Assembly: GCA_963971405.1 (NCBI GenBank)
Contig: OZ020490.1
Span: 17,509,464-17,573,463, forward strand
Length of the DNA stretch: 64,000 bases
Source: Psococerastis gibbosa
Taxonomy: Eukaryota > Arthropoda > Insecta > Psocodea > Psocidae
Direction: 5' to 3'
Part shown: positions 22,200-33,913 of the stretch, piece after piece
Layout of the letters: the number at the start of each line of letters is the position of its first letter
How positions within the stretch are numbered: the stretch's first letter is position 1
Program-made: the position numbers and the translations under genes
The notes under the pieces: model-generated
Told to the model about the DNA's origin: nothing
What the model saw: the letters and a program-made list of their open reading frames with translations, nothing else
Database searches by the model: none

Positions 22200-22430
22200 G
22201 AGTAGCTGAGCTTCTGAGTAATGCTTTATATGATATCAGAGACAAAGACGCAAAACGCCCTATACTGCTGTACTCCTCGTGGTCAAGATGGAAGCGCGTA
22301 ATGGCAACTGAATAGATAGGGGGCCGAGTTTGAGCCGGGATTAGCGAAAAACAGTACTTTCTGTACTGTTTTGTTTGTTTGTTTGGGTTGGGAAACTGAG
22401 GCGGAGAAACTCAATGAAGAGTCAACCGAA
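22200..22430 (-). repeat. Interspersed repeat, unclassified (copy 2 of 2)
   Basis: Reverse-oriented relative of 4276-4490 (gggccgagtttgagccggga, gcgaaaaacagtac, ggttgggaaactgaggcgga). Nothing else is recognised in 21836-22200 or 22430-22730. Confidence 0.45.
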
Positions 22431-22740
22431 TAAGGATGCAGAAGGTAACGGGAAAACACTGCATTACAATTCCCTAGAAAATTCCGAGATACCACCCCCC
22501 CCCCCTCCAAAAAAAACCCTCGGGTTCGAAACATTATTTAATAAGAATAAAAAATACTTCAGCCCCGACTTAGTAATCAAATATTGTACCCTACCTCAAA
22601 ATTCCTCATAATAACTTAAATATAGGGTATACCTGTACTATAGAAATCTATTGGAGATTAGAATAAAAAGTAAATAATGATACATAAAAAAACCAATTTG
22701 ATTCTTTGTTTATTTAATTAAATATCTATTTTAACTTATG

Positions 22741-22870
22741 TAACTGAAGATGTTGACGAAACGTTTGGAAGTTCACTTTCAATTCGACCACGGCCCATCA
22801 GCCCGGATTCTACTGGTTCTTCATATTTTAACTTACTTGTCCCACATAACCGCCAACCGCTAAGTGAGTA
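22741..22870. repeat. Interspersed repeat shared with 59900-60005
   Basis: gttcactttcaattcgacca, cggcccatcagcccggattc and actggttcttcatattttaa recur at 59938-60000 with few changes. Unclassified, possibly a retroelement UTR. Confidence 0.5.
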
Positions 22871-23635
22871 TGCGGTATGCCTAATAACGTATAGCCCTCT
22901 TAGAAGAATGTGCCACCTATGCGTAAGGGTTGGGATTGGGTGCATGAAATAGTTTTCTAACAATTGATGATTTTATAGAATAGTAATAAATCAGTCGGGT
23001 TAATAGGCTGCTTTTGAGATAGCTTGTATATATTTTTTTTAATTTTCGTCTGACCACTTTCATATCCTTGTGGCTGTGGAAAGACAAATTAATTAATTTT
23101 GACAAAAATACATGCCCATTCCGAAATATTTTGAAATCTCTCCCTTAAGTCATCAATAATTATTATTGAAATAATGATTACCTACTTCCAAAAAAAAAAA
23201 TTACAGCAGTGATCAACAACGAAATATTAGAAAGGCACTTATGCACGGCCACTAGAAACTGACATTAGGAGTAGTTAATAAAAGAAAGCAATAACCATAA
23301 TCTCGCAAAGGAAATAATAACCGTGAAAGTAATTACGCGGTAATGCAGACTTAACGACGAGTAAATTGCAGGGCATACTCTAATCAAGATTATTGTCACA
23401 ACATCAAATAACTATACGAACCAGCTGTTAGGTACCTACTTTTGTTTTCCCGGTACTGCACTGTTTTGATAATAGATAATACTTTCACAGCCGGAATTAG
23501 GTAATGGAACGGAAAAATGCGGGCTAATAGGCCCTGGAAGTGAACTTTCAACTGTTTCGTCAACACCTGCGATTGACATCTTCAGAGGCAATGCGTAGTC
23601 TTTGCATTCCAACACTGAAGTTGTTTTTTCTATAA

Positions 23636-23795
23636 AGATTAATCGCATACTTACAATTTAACGAATGTATCCGATTAACCTCTTCAGTTGCCTCACTAAG
23701 TTACTTAATAGTACTGTAGTGTTGAGTTACGACACGTCTCCGATCGCATAGTGCGTAGAGACTCGCACAAGCAAGCACGCTACCACCATGCCTGT
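23636..23795 (-). repeat. SINE, family 3, full copy
   Basis: On the - strand: head aggcatggtggtagcgtgct (A-box-like), body gatcggagacgtgtcgtaac and gaagaggttaatcggataca, end ttaaattgtaagtatgcgat. This and 58395-58560 are the longest copies of this family. Confidence 0.65.
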
Positions 23796-24159
23796 TTCTT
23801 AACACCAGCTGGCAACAATTATTGAACTTTGTAAGACCCAACGGATAGTTAAAGTGTCGGGAGGAAGGAGTTCAAAACCTGTGGTCAATTGGCGTTAGTG
23901 ACGGCCCCAAATCATTAATAAAAATGTAGAGGAGTATTTCATCTAAGAGATGTGACATTTTTGATAGCTGGGCAAGGATGTTTGTATGAAATTTAATTTT
24001 ATTTAAAACAAAATTACATTGTGGTGCCGGATTTGCTTAAATGTGAGCGTTTTCCAGACAAAAACGTTTCACAATCGGAATAGACTGTTATCATTGCACA
24101 GTGAAGTCAGCTGTAAATTGTTTAGAAACCATCCTTAAGTTCAATTCACTGATCTGAAC

Positions 24160-24236
24160 AAAAGGGATTCGAACCCACGACTTTTGCCACACCGGAGTAA
24201 CGTATTAGCCAACTGAACTGCGCCACTTCATCTAGG
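24160..24236 (-). repeat. tRNA-like SINE head
   Basis: On the - strand: atgaagtggcgcagttcagt (A box) and cgtgggttcgaatccctttt (B box GGTTCGAATCC) with a T run. The arms do not fold into a complete cloverleaf by eye, so I call it tRNA-derived. Confidence 0.55.
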
Positions 24237-24674
24237 TTAGGCTATTCCATTTTCATAAGGAACACGGGTAAAAAAATTAACCACAGCACTTTTATTTGTT
24301 AAATTAAATACCATCAACAGACATAGACAATAGTTAACAATGAATGTAGTCTATGGCTTAGTCGAATACAAGAGCAATCGATTTTCCAGTTCCTCGCAAT
24401 TTTCCGCACCCCGTGAGACACTAGACAAAACACCATGCAAGCATCATAATAGTGGGATTATTTCTTTGTTTAGTAGATAAGTTACATCATAGCCTAATGC
24501 AATTCTATCAAAAGAAAAGGCAGGAAGCGGCCGTTTATAAAAGAGCAAACATTCCCAGCGATTACGTTAGGTACATAGGCTTTAATACAGTACGGTAATA
24601 GTCATCGCTCACAGGTTTTGGTAATGCAATGAAAAATTAAAAGGATGAAAATCCTCGTGGGAATTCTTATGGAT

Positions 24675-24985
24675 CTGCAGCCCTATTATGGCGCGATTTG
24701 GAATTTACATAATACTGGGGTTTGCATAATACCAGAGTTTATTTTTTATACCGCATTAGTAAGATGTCAAATTTCAATGAAAAAATTATTGGAATACAAG
24801 AGAATGGTTGCATTGTTTTATAATTGAAGGAAATAGTAATAAACATTCAAATGTACAAGTAGAATTATAATGTGTCTACATCTAAGGGAGAAAAAATTGA
24901 AGAAAAAAATTAATTATTCAATTCCAATTTCCAGCGCATTTTGCACTCATTTGTTTAAAACAATTGAAGCGGCTGCTGACATAGT
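24675..24985. mobile_element. TIR element, 'GGCGATTT' family, rearranged copy
   Basis: cagccctattatggcgcgat and ataccagagtttatt at the left; ccagcgcattttgcactcat and gtttaaaacaattgaagcgg, then ctgctgac at the right. The 60-codon ORF at 24645-24827 lies inside it and is not a gene. Between 25000 and 25880 I see no clear feature. Confidence 0.55.
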
Positions 24986-25884
24986 CTATCATACTACACA
25001 ACTTACATACTCGTACTTCTTGACATCATGACAGAGAGTACCAAAGCTAGGCGTGAATAGACGGACAGAAGGAAGAAATAAGATGCGGAACTTACCGAGT
25101 ATTCAAATCAATAGCCCAGGTCCAGACAAAATGGAAAACAATGCAGTAAAAGGGGATACACCGCGCCCAGGCAGAGGCCGCCAAGTTTGATTTTAGTTCT
25201 CCTACATCAGGGGATTTGTACCGAGTGGGGTCCGTTCTCTAACTCTATGGAATTTGGACATGGGCACCCTTAAGTCAATGGGAGAAGAGAAGAAGAAAGG
25301 AACTGGATTCTGGCAGCAGTTGACGGTCAACGGTATAGGATTGTATAGGTGAATCTACCGTATCAAGAGTCTAAGTGACATCCCAAAAACTAAAAACAGT
25401 AACCCATGAATGTTATGTCTCAAGAAATGGCGAAGATTGGGGACATCGCTGAGAAAGGGTTGTTAACGGCCAGCCGTCGTTCAGCTGTGACATGATGAAG
25501 AAGAGATCAGTGGTGCCACCCGCGAAAACAGAAAATTGAACTGCCTCTCTCTCTCTATAAGCTAAGTACGGTGATGGGCTGCTCAATCGCATCAAGGCGG
25601 AAAGTTCTCCATTACTCTCACCAACACATGGAAGAAGGAAGACAAGCATTAGCTTACCATTAGGTAGACCCCAAGGACTCCGCAGCATACTGAAAGACTG
25701 CAGCAGAAGCAGGAGGCAAGAAGGGCCATTGCAAACTTGGTTTTCCCACATTATTCCATTTTTGTTGCCCATAACTCCTCCATGCGTACAATTTTCTGAT
25801 ATTGGCCTGGGAACAAAGAGAATCGTTTAGAAAAAGAATTCGGTTACAATATTAAGGGGAGTTAGAATTCTAGTTTTCATTAAA

Positions 25885-26590
25885 CTATCTGATGGGTAGA
25901 TGAATGATATCCCTGCTCACTGGTCACGGAAATTTCAGGCATCACCTCCCCCGGATTGGTGTGCAAGTGGACAATATGTGCCGCCATTGTGCGATGGAGG
26001 CCGAAATGGATGGCACATTTTCGCTGAGTACCATGTGATCTGCCGCCCGAGACTTGACCGTCTAGGGTGCACTGTTGCTAATGACGGTAGGGCTCTAGTA
26101 AGGCGCGGTTTCCACCGACCGGCTAGGGCTAAATACAAATACGGTGACGTGGTAACAGACATTCAAGACTTAGGCGGGGTTTCCACCGACTTCGCATTGC
26201 AGAATTCAAATGACGCATTGACGAAAATGTTTGTTTTTCTTTTTATAGAAATCTATTAAAATGTTTGTAATTAACATATCCCATGACGCCATTTTTTTTA
26301 ATTTTAGTTAGTTTGTTTGTGATTTTACTCTTTGATCATTGATCAATTTTAAATATGGCATAGAGTAAAACAAACATTTCCGTCAATGTCATTTGCATTC
26401 TACAATGCGAGGTTGGTGGAAACCCCGCCTAAGTCTTGAATGTCTGCTACCACGTCACCGTATTTGTATTTAGCCCTAGCCGGTCGGTGGAAACCCCGCC
26501 TAGTCCAACCTGCTGCCATAGCGAGATTCGCAGAAGCAATAGAACTCGACTAGTGCGACTGGGGGACCTATGGGTCCAAATTGTAGCAGC
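25885..26590 (+). mobile_element. LINE C-terminal relic (LTGHG type), split by a composite MITE at 26102-26500
   Basis: About 25915-26030 reads TGHGNFRHH, LPRIGVQ, then a C-x2-C (CRHC) in one frame. This is the 'fltGHg.f..hL.rf.i..s..C..C' region near the C-terminus of R1/Jockey/I-type LINE ORF2. The related copy at 29254-29400 reads TGHDYLQSHLHRIGIADSS. It continues after the MITE at 26501 (agtccaacctgctgccatag). Frames are broken. Confidence 0.7.
26102..26500. mobile_element. Composite MITE (MITE within MITE), copy A
   Basis: Outer element: ends ggcgcggtttccaccgaccg and cggtcggtggaaaccccgcc, followed by the palindromic arms ggctagggctaaatac / gtatttagccctagcc and gtggtaacagacattcaaga / tcttgaatgtctgctaccac. 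Inner element 26173-26429: ends ggcggggtttccaccgactt and aggttggtggaaaccccgcc, placed at the centre of the outer palindrome between ...gactta and taagtc... The outer flanks are TAA and TAG. It sits in a LINE whose empty paralog is at about 9476. Confidence 0.85.
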
Positions 26591-27319
26591 ATTGTCAACA
26601 GCATAGTAGGCCTTTAACTCTCAGACATCGCATGTATAAGGGTCCTACTATGGGAGCAGTTCCACCTTCCTTCACCGACTATAGGTTACGTAGAGGTATG
26701 TGACCATTCCAGGAGCACATAATATAAGAGCACACACTATAATACAGCCATGTATAGGGAAATGCTTGCTACCAATCCCACCTATCAACACACCAAGTCA
26801 TGACTCACGCACAGACTGACTGGAATTTTAATTATGTCTTATTGCGTGTTACCCCATTGTAAATTCGAGGTCCTTACAAAAAATTCTGTAACTTTAGAAA
26901 TTACGCGGGAACTGGTGACATAGGCTAAGGAAACCGGTATCACCAAATTCTTCGATTCTTCGGCCACAAGCAATGGGTGTCAGATTTTTAATATCTAATA
27001 TGAGCCCAGAGTAACAAGAGCTTTATTTGACGCTGACAAGCGCCGGATTTAGTAATAAGTGATTAGAGACGCGACTTGAAGGTTTCCATCAAACTTGGCA
27101 AAGCTTCCATGGACACTTTTGAACCTTTGGAAAGATTGCAAGATTATGAAAATGATTCTCTTAGCCGAAAGAGGTGTAATGAATGGTTTACATGATTTAA
27201 GACTTGATGAGAGTCAACTGAAGTTGACCAAATCATAGGGTTAAAAACCCAATGCCACACACCAGATTAATAAGGCGACCTCTACTAATCGCCTGAGAAT
27301 TAAATCCGGACTTTTCTTT

Positions 27320-27795
27320 TTCTTTTACCCCGCCTTATCCTCATGGAGGGTCGACGGCACGATAACAGCGTTTCCACAAAGTCTTGTTCTGTGCGTCCTC
27401 GGTTGAGAGCCCCAGACTTCTCGTGTCCACGGCGATCTTTCTACTCAGTGTAACTTTCGGCCTCCCTGATGTTGGTCTTCTTCCTTGCATCTCTCGGTTC
27501 ATTACTATTTTGACTAGCTGGTTTTCGTCTAGCTACAAAGTATGTGTCTCCACCAGTTCAGCCTCTTTTCTCTTAGTTTCTCGTGTACGTCACGGGTTCT
27601 CATCTCATGCCTTACATCCTGGTTTCTACGTTGGTCGCTCAGCGTTACACCGCAGGATCATCTTAGCATTCGCATTTCTGCATTTAAATCCGGACAATTC
27701 GCCTTTTGCGATATCCCTAAGCAGCAGCCAACTTCAGTTTGTCGGTTGTCTTTGTCCTTTATTGCCAGACAGTTCGTCACTATCACCCGACAAGA
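27320..27795 (-). mobile_element. LINE C-terminal relic, - strand
   Basis: On the - strand about 27470-27345 reads GRPKVTLSRKIAVDTRSLGL followed within a few residues by WKRCYRAVDPP. This is the 'GRPk.rW.d.i..Dlr..gl...da.dr..Wr...r.aDP' tail of many LINE ORF2 proteins. The + strand ORFs of 151 and 97 codons here are antisense shadows. Confidence 0.7.
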
Positions 27796-28636
27796 ACGGC
27801 ATATTTTCAGCTGCCTTAGCTTGGCTCATCAATAGTTAACCTATAAATTAGCAGATTAATGGTAAGGTAAGGTTGGCAAGCTAAGATAAGCATCGTTGAT
27901 TGTTGTAGCACAAGTAGATGATAATAATAACTGAGTCAATTTGCTTATTTTTATTTATTAAATTATTATTAATATATTATTTGCAAAGTGAGCCTTATTT
28001 TCTTTAAAGATGTCGAATGGGTCAGCGGCTACCCAACCACGATAGGATGACACTTGGAACACTTGTAAAAATCGAATAAGCTCGGTGTTGCTCGCTTATG
28101 CAAGCTATCGAATAAACGAAGTATCCCAAATGTCATCCTATCGTAGTAGGGTAGTACATATTATTGTAGCTAATTTAGCCACAAACTAATTGCGACTTTA
28201 CATATGAAGTTAAAAACGATCAATTCGACACCTGACACACCTTTCAAAGAGACATTCCAATGAAGACAAGTCAAAACATCTTCCACCAAGGGCACAAGCA
28301 CATACGCACGTTTTAGCACAATACAAGAAGTTCACTGAAAAATTACAGATACCCAATTTATAAATAATTAAAATACCGATTAATAAAGCAAATAATTTGA
28401 AAATGCATGTGAAATATAAAAATGAATTGGTATTAACACGCGTACTACATTAGGCAAAAGTTATACTGCATGGCGAAGGTATGACACAAGACTGTGGGGC
28501 ACCTGACCATCAAGGTAGTCCACTTAGCTCCAGGTATTAGGTACTTGTAGGTAGGTTCGCGAGCCTACTCACTACCGATGACGTAATGCCATTCCAGTAT
28601 TTTCAGACTTTCTTCCATTGACACTGCATTCAGGGC

Positions 28637-28710
28637 ACCCCTCTGGTGTGGTGGTTATAGTGCAGGAATTCGGCTCCCAGATGGAAGGTTCAAAGCCTGA
28701 TAGTTTTTTT
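28637..28710 (+). repeat. tRNA-like SINE head with T-run
   Basis: tggtgtggtggttatagtgc (A box), ggaaggttcaaagcctgata (B box GGTTCAAAGCC), then TTTTTTT. No other family member is recognised in this window. It could be a degenerate tRNA pseudogene. Confidence 0.5.
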
Positions 28711-29159
28711 AATATTTCCCCCCCCCCCTTATTTTGAGGTAGCCTACATTTTTTTTTAATGCAACTAAACCTAGTGGCTTATTGTGCCCCCTGCTGAGTA
28801 TTATATAAGACTAAATTAACGTGCGCGGAAGCGCACGAGCCAAGTTCCATATAAAGATAGAGAGTCAGGGGCGAATCCTGCCCATTTTTTTGGGGAGGGC
28901 CAGTGCGGGCAGGCTGCCAGGGGTGAACAAAATGCTTTACTCTGCACTCATTCATGATTTGTGCCTAGCGCGATTGCGTACAACCTTACAATCAGCTGCG
29001 CGCCTGCGCATACCTTTCACTTAGGGTTTCCGCTACGAATCTGGCGCTAATTTTGTCGTGGTACCTGCCTTGTATTGACTACTGAAATTTGGAGAAATAA
29101 TACACCGTATAGAGATTGGCAAATTACTTCGACTCTGTTCCTTAAGACCCCTTTCCTTT

Positions 29160-29510
29160 TTGAAGACTAATAAAAGCAAATGCCAAAAACGCGACCAGAG
29201 ATGCCTGGCAAGCGCCATGAACCACTTCTAGCAACTTTCGCCGGGACATCGCTGTGGCAGCATTCCGAATGATGGCAACAGGACACGACTACCTCCAGAG
29301 CCACCTCCACAGAATAGGTATCGCTGATTCATCCGAATATCCCCTCTGCTTCCAAGGGGAAGGAAATACCGATCACCTATTAAGCTGCAGTAGCATTGAG
29401 GTAGAAAACCGAACTACGATACAGCAGGGAATGACCCAGGTCTACTATGCGGCACGGCCTCAAATGGTCTACCAGATAAGGACGGGAGTTGGCTGAAGAC
29501 GATTTTTTTC
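29160..29510 (+). mobile_element. LINE C-terminal relic (LTGHG type)
   Basis: One frame runs from about 29254 (RMMATGHDYLQSHLHRIGIA) through a residue block with NTDHLLSCSSIEVENRT, the 'e.t..HlL..Cp....R' zinc-knuckle-like end of R1/Jockey-type ORF2. It terminates at TGA 29494. It is the best preserved of the three relatives (9390, 25885). Confidence 0.75.
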
Positions 29511-29739
29511 CTGAATAAAGGTGAATTTCACTATGGTCACTATGCCTTACCATAACTCCCATCAGAAAAACAAGTGTTTGCTTTCTGACAGGTTTAGGCG
29601 ATCTGTAACAGGTACACGGTCATTGAGGCTATAGACATAACCGAAATAGGGAGTACAGCGTACACATCGCACGGACTGCTGGTTGCTATAACTAAGTTGA
29701 CAACATCAACTTGACATCAAGAATGTGTGCCTGTCAAAT

Positions 29740-30214
29740 TAATGAATCAATGCAAATATTGTCTAAATATCAATGGCTTGGGACAATTGGACGGGACATG
29801 GCTAACGGCCATACAAAGTTTAATCCACCAGAACAGAGCCTGTTCCAAACTGCGGCAAACTTGGTAGTGTGCACAGCGTTAGCAGGGGAACATGGTGGGA
29901 CATGATACCGCGCTGATACTATACTAGTCAGTCTGAGTGTGTGTCGCGTAGTGGTCACCTCCGAATTAATCGTGACTTTACTAAGTCCCCCAAATGGTTC
30001 ACAATTCACTATAATCAGGAGGTCCACCCTGTCAGTCAACTCCTCCTCTCCCGATGTGAAGGAGTCTGCCCATAGGGTGCCTCAAGTTAATAAACATACT
30101 CACTCCCCCGCCAGACTGACAGGGTTGTGTAAAGCAGAAATTCTGAATGCAGGCGTTGAGAAACAACAACAAATGAATGAATCAATGCAAATGTTGTCTA
30201 AAATATCAATGGCT
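29740..30214 (+). repeat. 5S-rRNA-headed SINE, copy 3, with long flanking direct repeats
   Basis: The SINE body is about 29802-30173: head taacggccatacaaagttta (5S-like), body ttggtagtgtgcacagcgtt and cactataatcaggaggtcca, tail gcaggcgttgagaaacaacaac. It is bracketed by direct repeats of about 36 bp, gaatcaatgcaaatattgtc... (from 29743) and gaatcaatgcaaatgttgtc... (from 30179), both ending atatcaatggct. These look like target duplications. Confidence 0.8.
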
Positions 30215-31096
30215 TATCACAAGTCAACAAACCCTTCAAAATGATAATGATATTGCACCTTGGTACAAAACCTACCATGCATAACCTTTCAAAATGCATG
30301 CTTACCTGCTATGAAGATTGAAGACAGACCCTATGAGTAGTGAACTTTTGCTTATTATTATTATGTGTCCAAATTTAGTATAGCCCATATGTAAGACAGT
30401 TGGCGACAAATAATCCATCCTTTCGCTTTCTAGTTCAACTAAAAATTATGATAAATACAACCCTGATAGTAACGTTGCGGGCTCAGGCTGTAAAAATCGC
30501 CTGAATAGGGCATTTATAGCTGCCAACTAATCAACTATGTACCGCATTAAGATATTACCCATTATCCGGAAAGTCGAAGCACTGATGGATACATTATTTA
30601 CATATTCATGCAACACTTACATCATATTTCTTAAATATTCCAGCATGGATGTAGACAAAAATGGGAAAACAATGCGATAAAAGTTTTCAAGTTGGTAACT
30701 TCAATACATCAACTTGGTTGTTGACTTGTTGCTTATATGTCTTCATAGAATAAATACTTGGTAAAATAGGCAAAATAATGGGAAAGATCGTATAAATCAC
30801 GCAGTTTATTTAGCCAAAAGGTATGCGATAGCGACATACGAATTGCGAAGGTTCCAAGAATCAAGAATATACCATGGAATATAAAAAATTTATCGAAATT
30901 GTACAAACTACAAAAGTAAAAGTACAAAATACAAATACCAAATGTAAACAAAATCGAAGGGAACCGCCATTTTGGAATTCTTAAACTTGCGAAAGGGAAG
31001 CTGTTACACAAATTTAAAATTTCATAAAACTAAAATAATAATAATATTATTATAGGTAACTAAACCAGCCGTAATTAGCATTATTTCAATGCTATA
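30215..31096. other. Non-coding stretch
   Basis: AT-rich, no convincing exon. A 92-codon hydrophobic - strand ORF at 30733-31011 is AT-driven. At 30660-30620 a - strand fragment (tcgcattgttttcccatttt then gtaagt) resembles one at 25160-25095 and so is repeat-derived. Confidence 0.4.
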
Positions 31097-31476
31097 GGCA
31101 CCCATTCCATTGACCGGCTAGGGCTATTTCCAACAACGGTGACGTGGTAGCAGACATTCAAGACTTAGGTAGCGTTTCCACTGACCTCGCATTGCAGAAT
31201 GCAAATGACATTGACGGAAATTAGAATTTTCCTTTTTGTAGAAATCTATTAAAATGTTTGTACTTAACATATCCCATGACGCCATTTTTTAATATTAGTT
31301 TGATTGTGATTTTACTGTATGATCATTGATCAATTTTAACTATGGCATAGAGCAAAATAAACATTTCCGTCAATTCTGCAATGCGAGGTCGGTGGAAACC
31401 CCACCTAAGTCTTGAATGTCTGCTACCACGTCACCGTTGTTGGAAATAGCCCTAGCCAGTCAATGGAATGGGCACC
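31097..31476. mobile_element. Composite MITE, copy B
   Basis: Outer ends ggcacccattccattgaccg and gtcaatggaatgggcacc; arms ggctagggctatttcca / tggaaatagccctagcc. The inner element 31168-31405 starts ggtagcgtttccactgacct and ends ggtcggtggaaaccccacc, again at the exact centre (...agactta / taagtct...). TATA flanks both outer ends. Same architecture as 26102-26500 and 57884-58268. Confidence 0.85.
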
Positions 31477-31529
31477 TATAATAACCTTATACCAACTTCG
31501 TATGATAAGAGAAATACTGTAGTTGTACA

Positions 31530-33797
31530 CAGGGATCTAGAGCTCTACAGATGCCGACCAATCACAAGCAAGCATTGTGTGTTAAGCCCTTTTTCTACTC
31601 AACACTAGAGGGTGGGTCGTTCTTACTGGAGCCGTTCCTATGAACGTTCCTTTAGGCTTGAGCTAGGAGCTAGTTGCAACGGATACAAAAATATTAGGTT
31701 CTTGAGGAACGCAATGCAAAATGGAACCATTTTTCCACGTGTAAACTGTAAACACATCAACAGATCAGCTGTAAGATATAAAAAAATCAATATATGTAGC
31801 CTCCATTGGTCATTTGCTTCCGTCCTCCCGGCTTGTCATTGGAAACTGTTTTATACCACGTACTGTATTTGTGTATTTAAAACGTTCAAAATGAGTTTTC
31901 TGTGCTGGTTTTGTGGAGTAGTATTTCAATTCAACAACACATTAATGTGACATTTACGTACTTTCCATAAAAAGGATAACTGTGACACACTGACACATTC
32001 AGTTTGAAGAAATTCTTTCTACGGCCCTATCTGCCCTGATTGTAAAGAGGTGTTTGTAACATACGAAAAGTTACGCAAGCATATATTGAGGCCGCTCACT
32101 CCATTGGCATATCTTTCAGAGTGGAAACGTTTAACGTTTAAGACAACGGAAGGTAAGTTCAATGTAGTGTTGTTCTTTAAATGCTAAGTTACATACAGTG
32201 GAGCTAGGGCCTATAATAGGTAAAAACATAAGCTACCTACCCCAAGCTTGTGTTGACCTAACTGATTATCATTTCTCGCTGAAATCAGGGCTTTGCAATC
32301 AAAGGCATAAAGTAATTACTCTGGCAGTAATTTTCCCTTATTAAAATTTTTGGCAACACGTTAAGGGGAATTTCTTTTTCATTTGGTCAAATACATTCTG
32401 ATTATCTAACGGTTATGGGCTATAGCCAGTATGAGTTGAATTTTCGATCCTCAATGCTGATGGCTGTTCTTTTGCCTCTTACTGTTCTACTTCTACATTA
32501 CGTTTTAAAAAAATTACATTATAATTAGGAAAGCAAATGTGCTTTCCGGGTCAGGTTGGCTAGATAATTTGTTTTAAACACTTCATAATGTAGTCAGTGA
32601 TTTGGGTCAACTTCGACATCAGCTAGGAAGGCTTCTAAACGGTGTAGGTTAAACTGAATTTTGTATGTTCAGACTCGCCGGACTTAAATATTTAAGCCTA
32701 AAATGCTAAAAAAGGCTGTGAACATTTATTGAATGTAGGGCCTATTGCTTATTTAATATGGAATTTTAACACAATCGACATTTTTTAAATTAATTCCTTC
32801 TTTTCAGATTTTACTACCGGGCGCCTTGGCATTGAGTCGGAAAACCCACATAGCGTGTCTGAGTCTGGTCTGGAACAGTTAAGTTAAACCACAGAACAAG
32901 TAACAACATAATATAGGTATAAATAAACTATGAAACAGGGAGTTGGTTTGATGCATAAAAAAAAACACGTAGGCTACACATTTTACAGAATTACAGTTGA
33001 TTTTACAATTTTGTTCTTGATTATATTGTAACTTATTGAAATATCGACTGGTTTTTAAAACTCATTAAAACTTAGACCTACGGGCTACGCATGTAGGCCT
33101 ACCATATCCCCCTTAGCAAAATTTCTTTATCGGTACCTTCCTTTTACCCTATCTTGAAGCTTCAATTAAGTTAGGTACTCATATTGCGATTGCAATGAAT
33201 CCTCTATAAAAGGCTATATAAGTAAGCCCTATTTGACTACTTGTACGTACCACAGGACTAAATATTCCTCGTTATACCTATTATGTATCCTACTTGGATC
33301 ATCCTTAAGCAGCTAAGGGTCGACTGTACCCAGCTTGGAAAGCAGTACCTATAAGAATTAAGTAGGCAAACCTAATTACAGGACAAAGGTTGTCTTTCGT
33401 AGACTACCGCACCTTCAGTAGCCACTAGGTATCTTATGGTATAAGTATAACCTGATGTTGCAGTGAGGCCACATTAAATAAGTTTTACTGCAATTGCTAG
33501 GCCTAGTCTATAAAATATAACTCTGAAACTTTCTAAAATATCACTAAAGATATAGAAATAGAAAGGTTCACCAGTGGCCCCTAATCCACCAATCCACGTG
33601 TATTCCGGATACCCCCATTTTGCATTGCGTTCCTCAAGAGCCTAATATTTTTGTATCCGTTGCAACTGGCTCCTAGCTCATGGAACGGCTCCAGTAAGAA
33701 CGACCCACCTCTAGTGTTGAGTAGAAAAACGGCTTAACACACAATGTGTCCATGCTTGCTTGTGATTGGTCGGCATCTGTAGAGCTCTAGATCCCTG
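31530..33797 (+). mobile_element. DNA transposon with ~200 bp terminal inverted repeats (2.27 kb)
   Basis: The left arm 31530-31735 (cagggatctagagctctaca, ccaatcacaagcaagcattg, ttcttactggagccgttcct) is the complement of the right arm 33622-33797. Divergence between the arms is modest, with one insertion of about 20 bp in the left arm. The interior holds a broken two-exon zinc-finger gene (31891-32887). No transposase catalytic domain is seen. No clear target duplication (left flank gttgtaca, right flank tctatcgg), so the superfamily is open. Confidence 0.8.
31891..32887 (+). pseudogene. Broken two-exon C2H2 zinc-finger gene inside the 31530 transposon
   Basis: Exon 1 is 31891-32152 and exon 2 is 32818-32887 (GT-AG, phase 1, stop TAA). 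The reading frame gives one finger C-x2-C-x12-H-x4-H (FLCWFCGVVF, then HLRTFH) and a second C-x2-C (CPDCKEVFVTYEKLRKHI), followed by a serine-rich end GLEQLS. Two in-frame TGA codons break it, at 31948 within finger one and at 32005 between the fingers. Either would be explained by CGA-to-TGA decay. The protein is short (about 110 codons), so it may be only the DNA-binding N-terminal part of a longer ancestral element protein. Confidence 0.65.
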
Positions 33798-33913
33798 TCT
33801 ATCGGGAAGGATGAGCCGCCATTTTGAACTTTTGAGTATTGTTTATATTTACATTTTGTATTGCAAGCAAATAAGCAATTATTTTTTTATTTTAAATAAT
33901 TTTATTTGTTGCC

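Noticed and set aside
25090..25200. A - strand exon-like segment encoding a hydrophobic stretch (IPFYCIVFHFVWTWAIDLNT) with a gtaagt donor
   Set aside because: A similar segment with the same donor context occurs at 30620-30680, so it is repeat-derived. It ends in phase 2, which does not fit the phase-0 entry of the membrane-protein exon at 18795, and its acceptor is poor.
27384..27839. 151-codon + strand ORF
   Set aside because: It is antisense to a - strand LINE relic with recognisable GRPK...WKR motifs.
30733..31011. 92-codon hydrophobic - strand ORF, considered as a 5' exon of the membrane-protein gene
   Set aside because: Composition is driven by AT-rich DNA (Phe/Tyr/Ile), with no splice signals in the needed phase and no resemblance to a known family.
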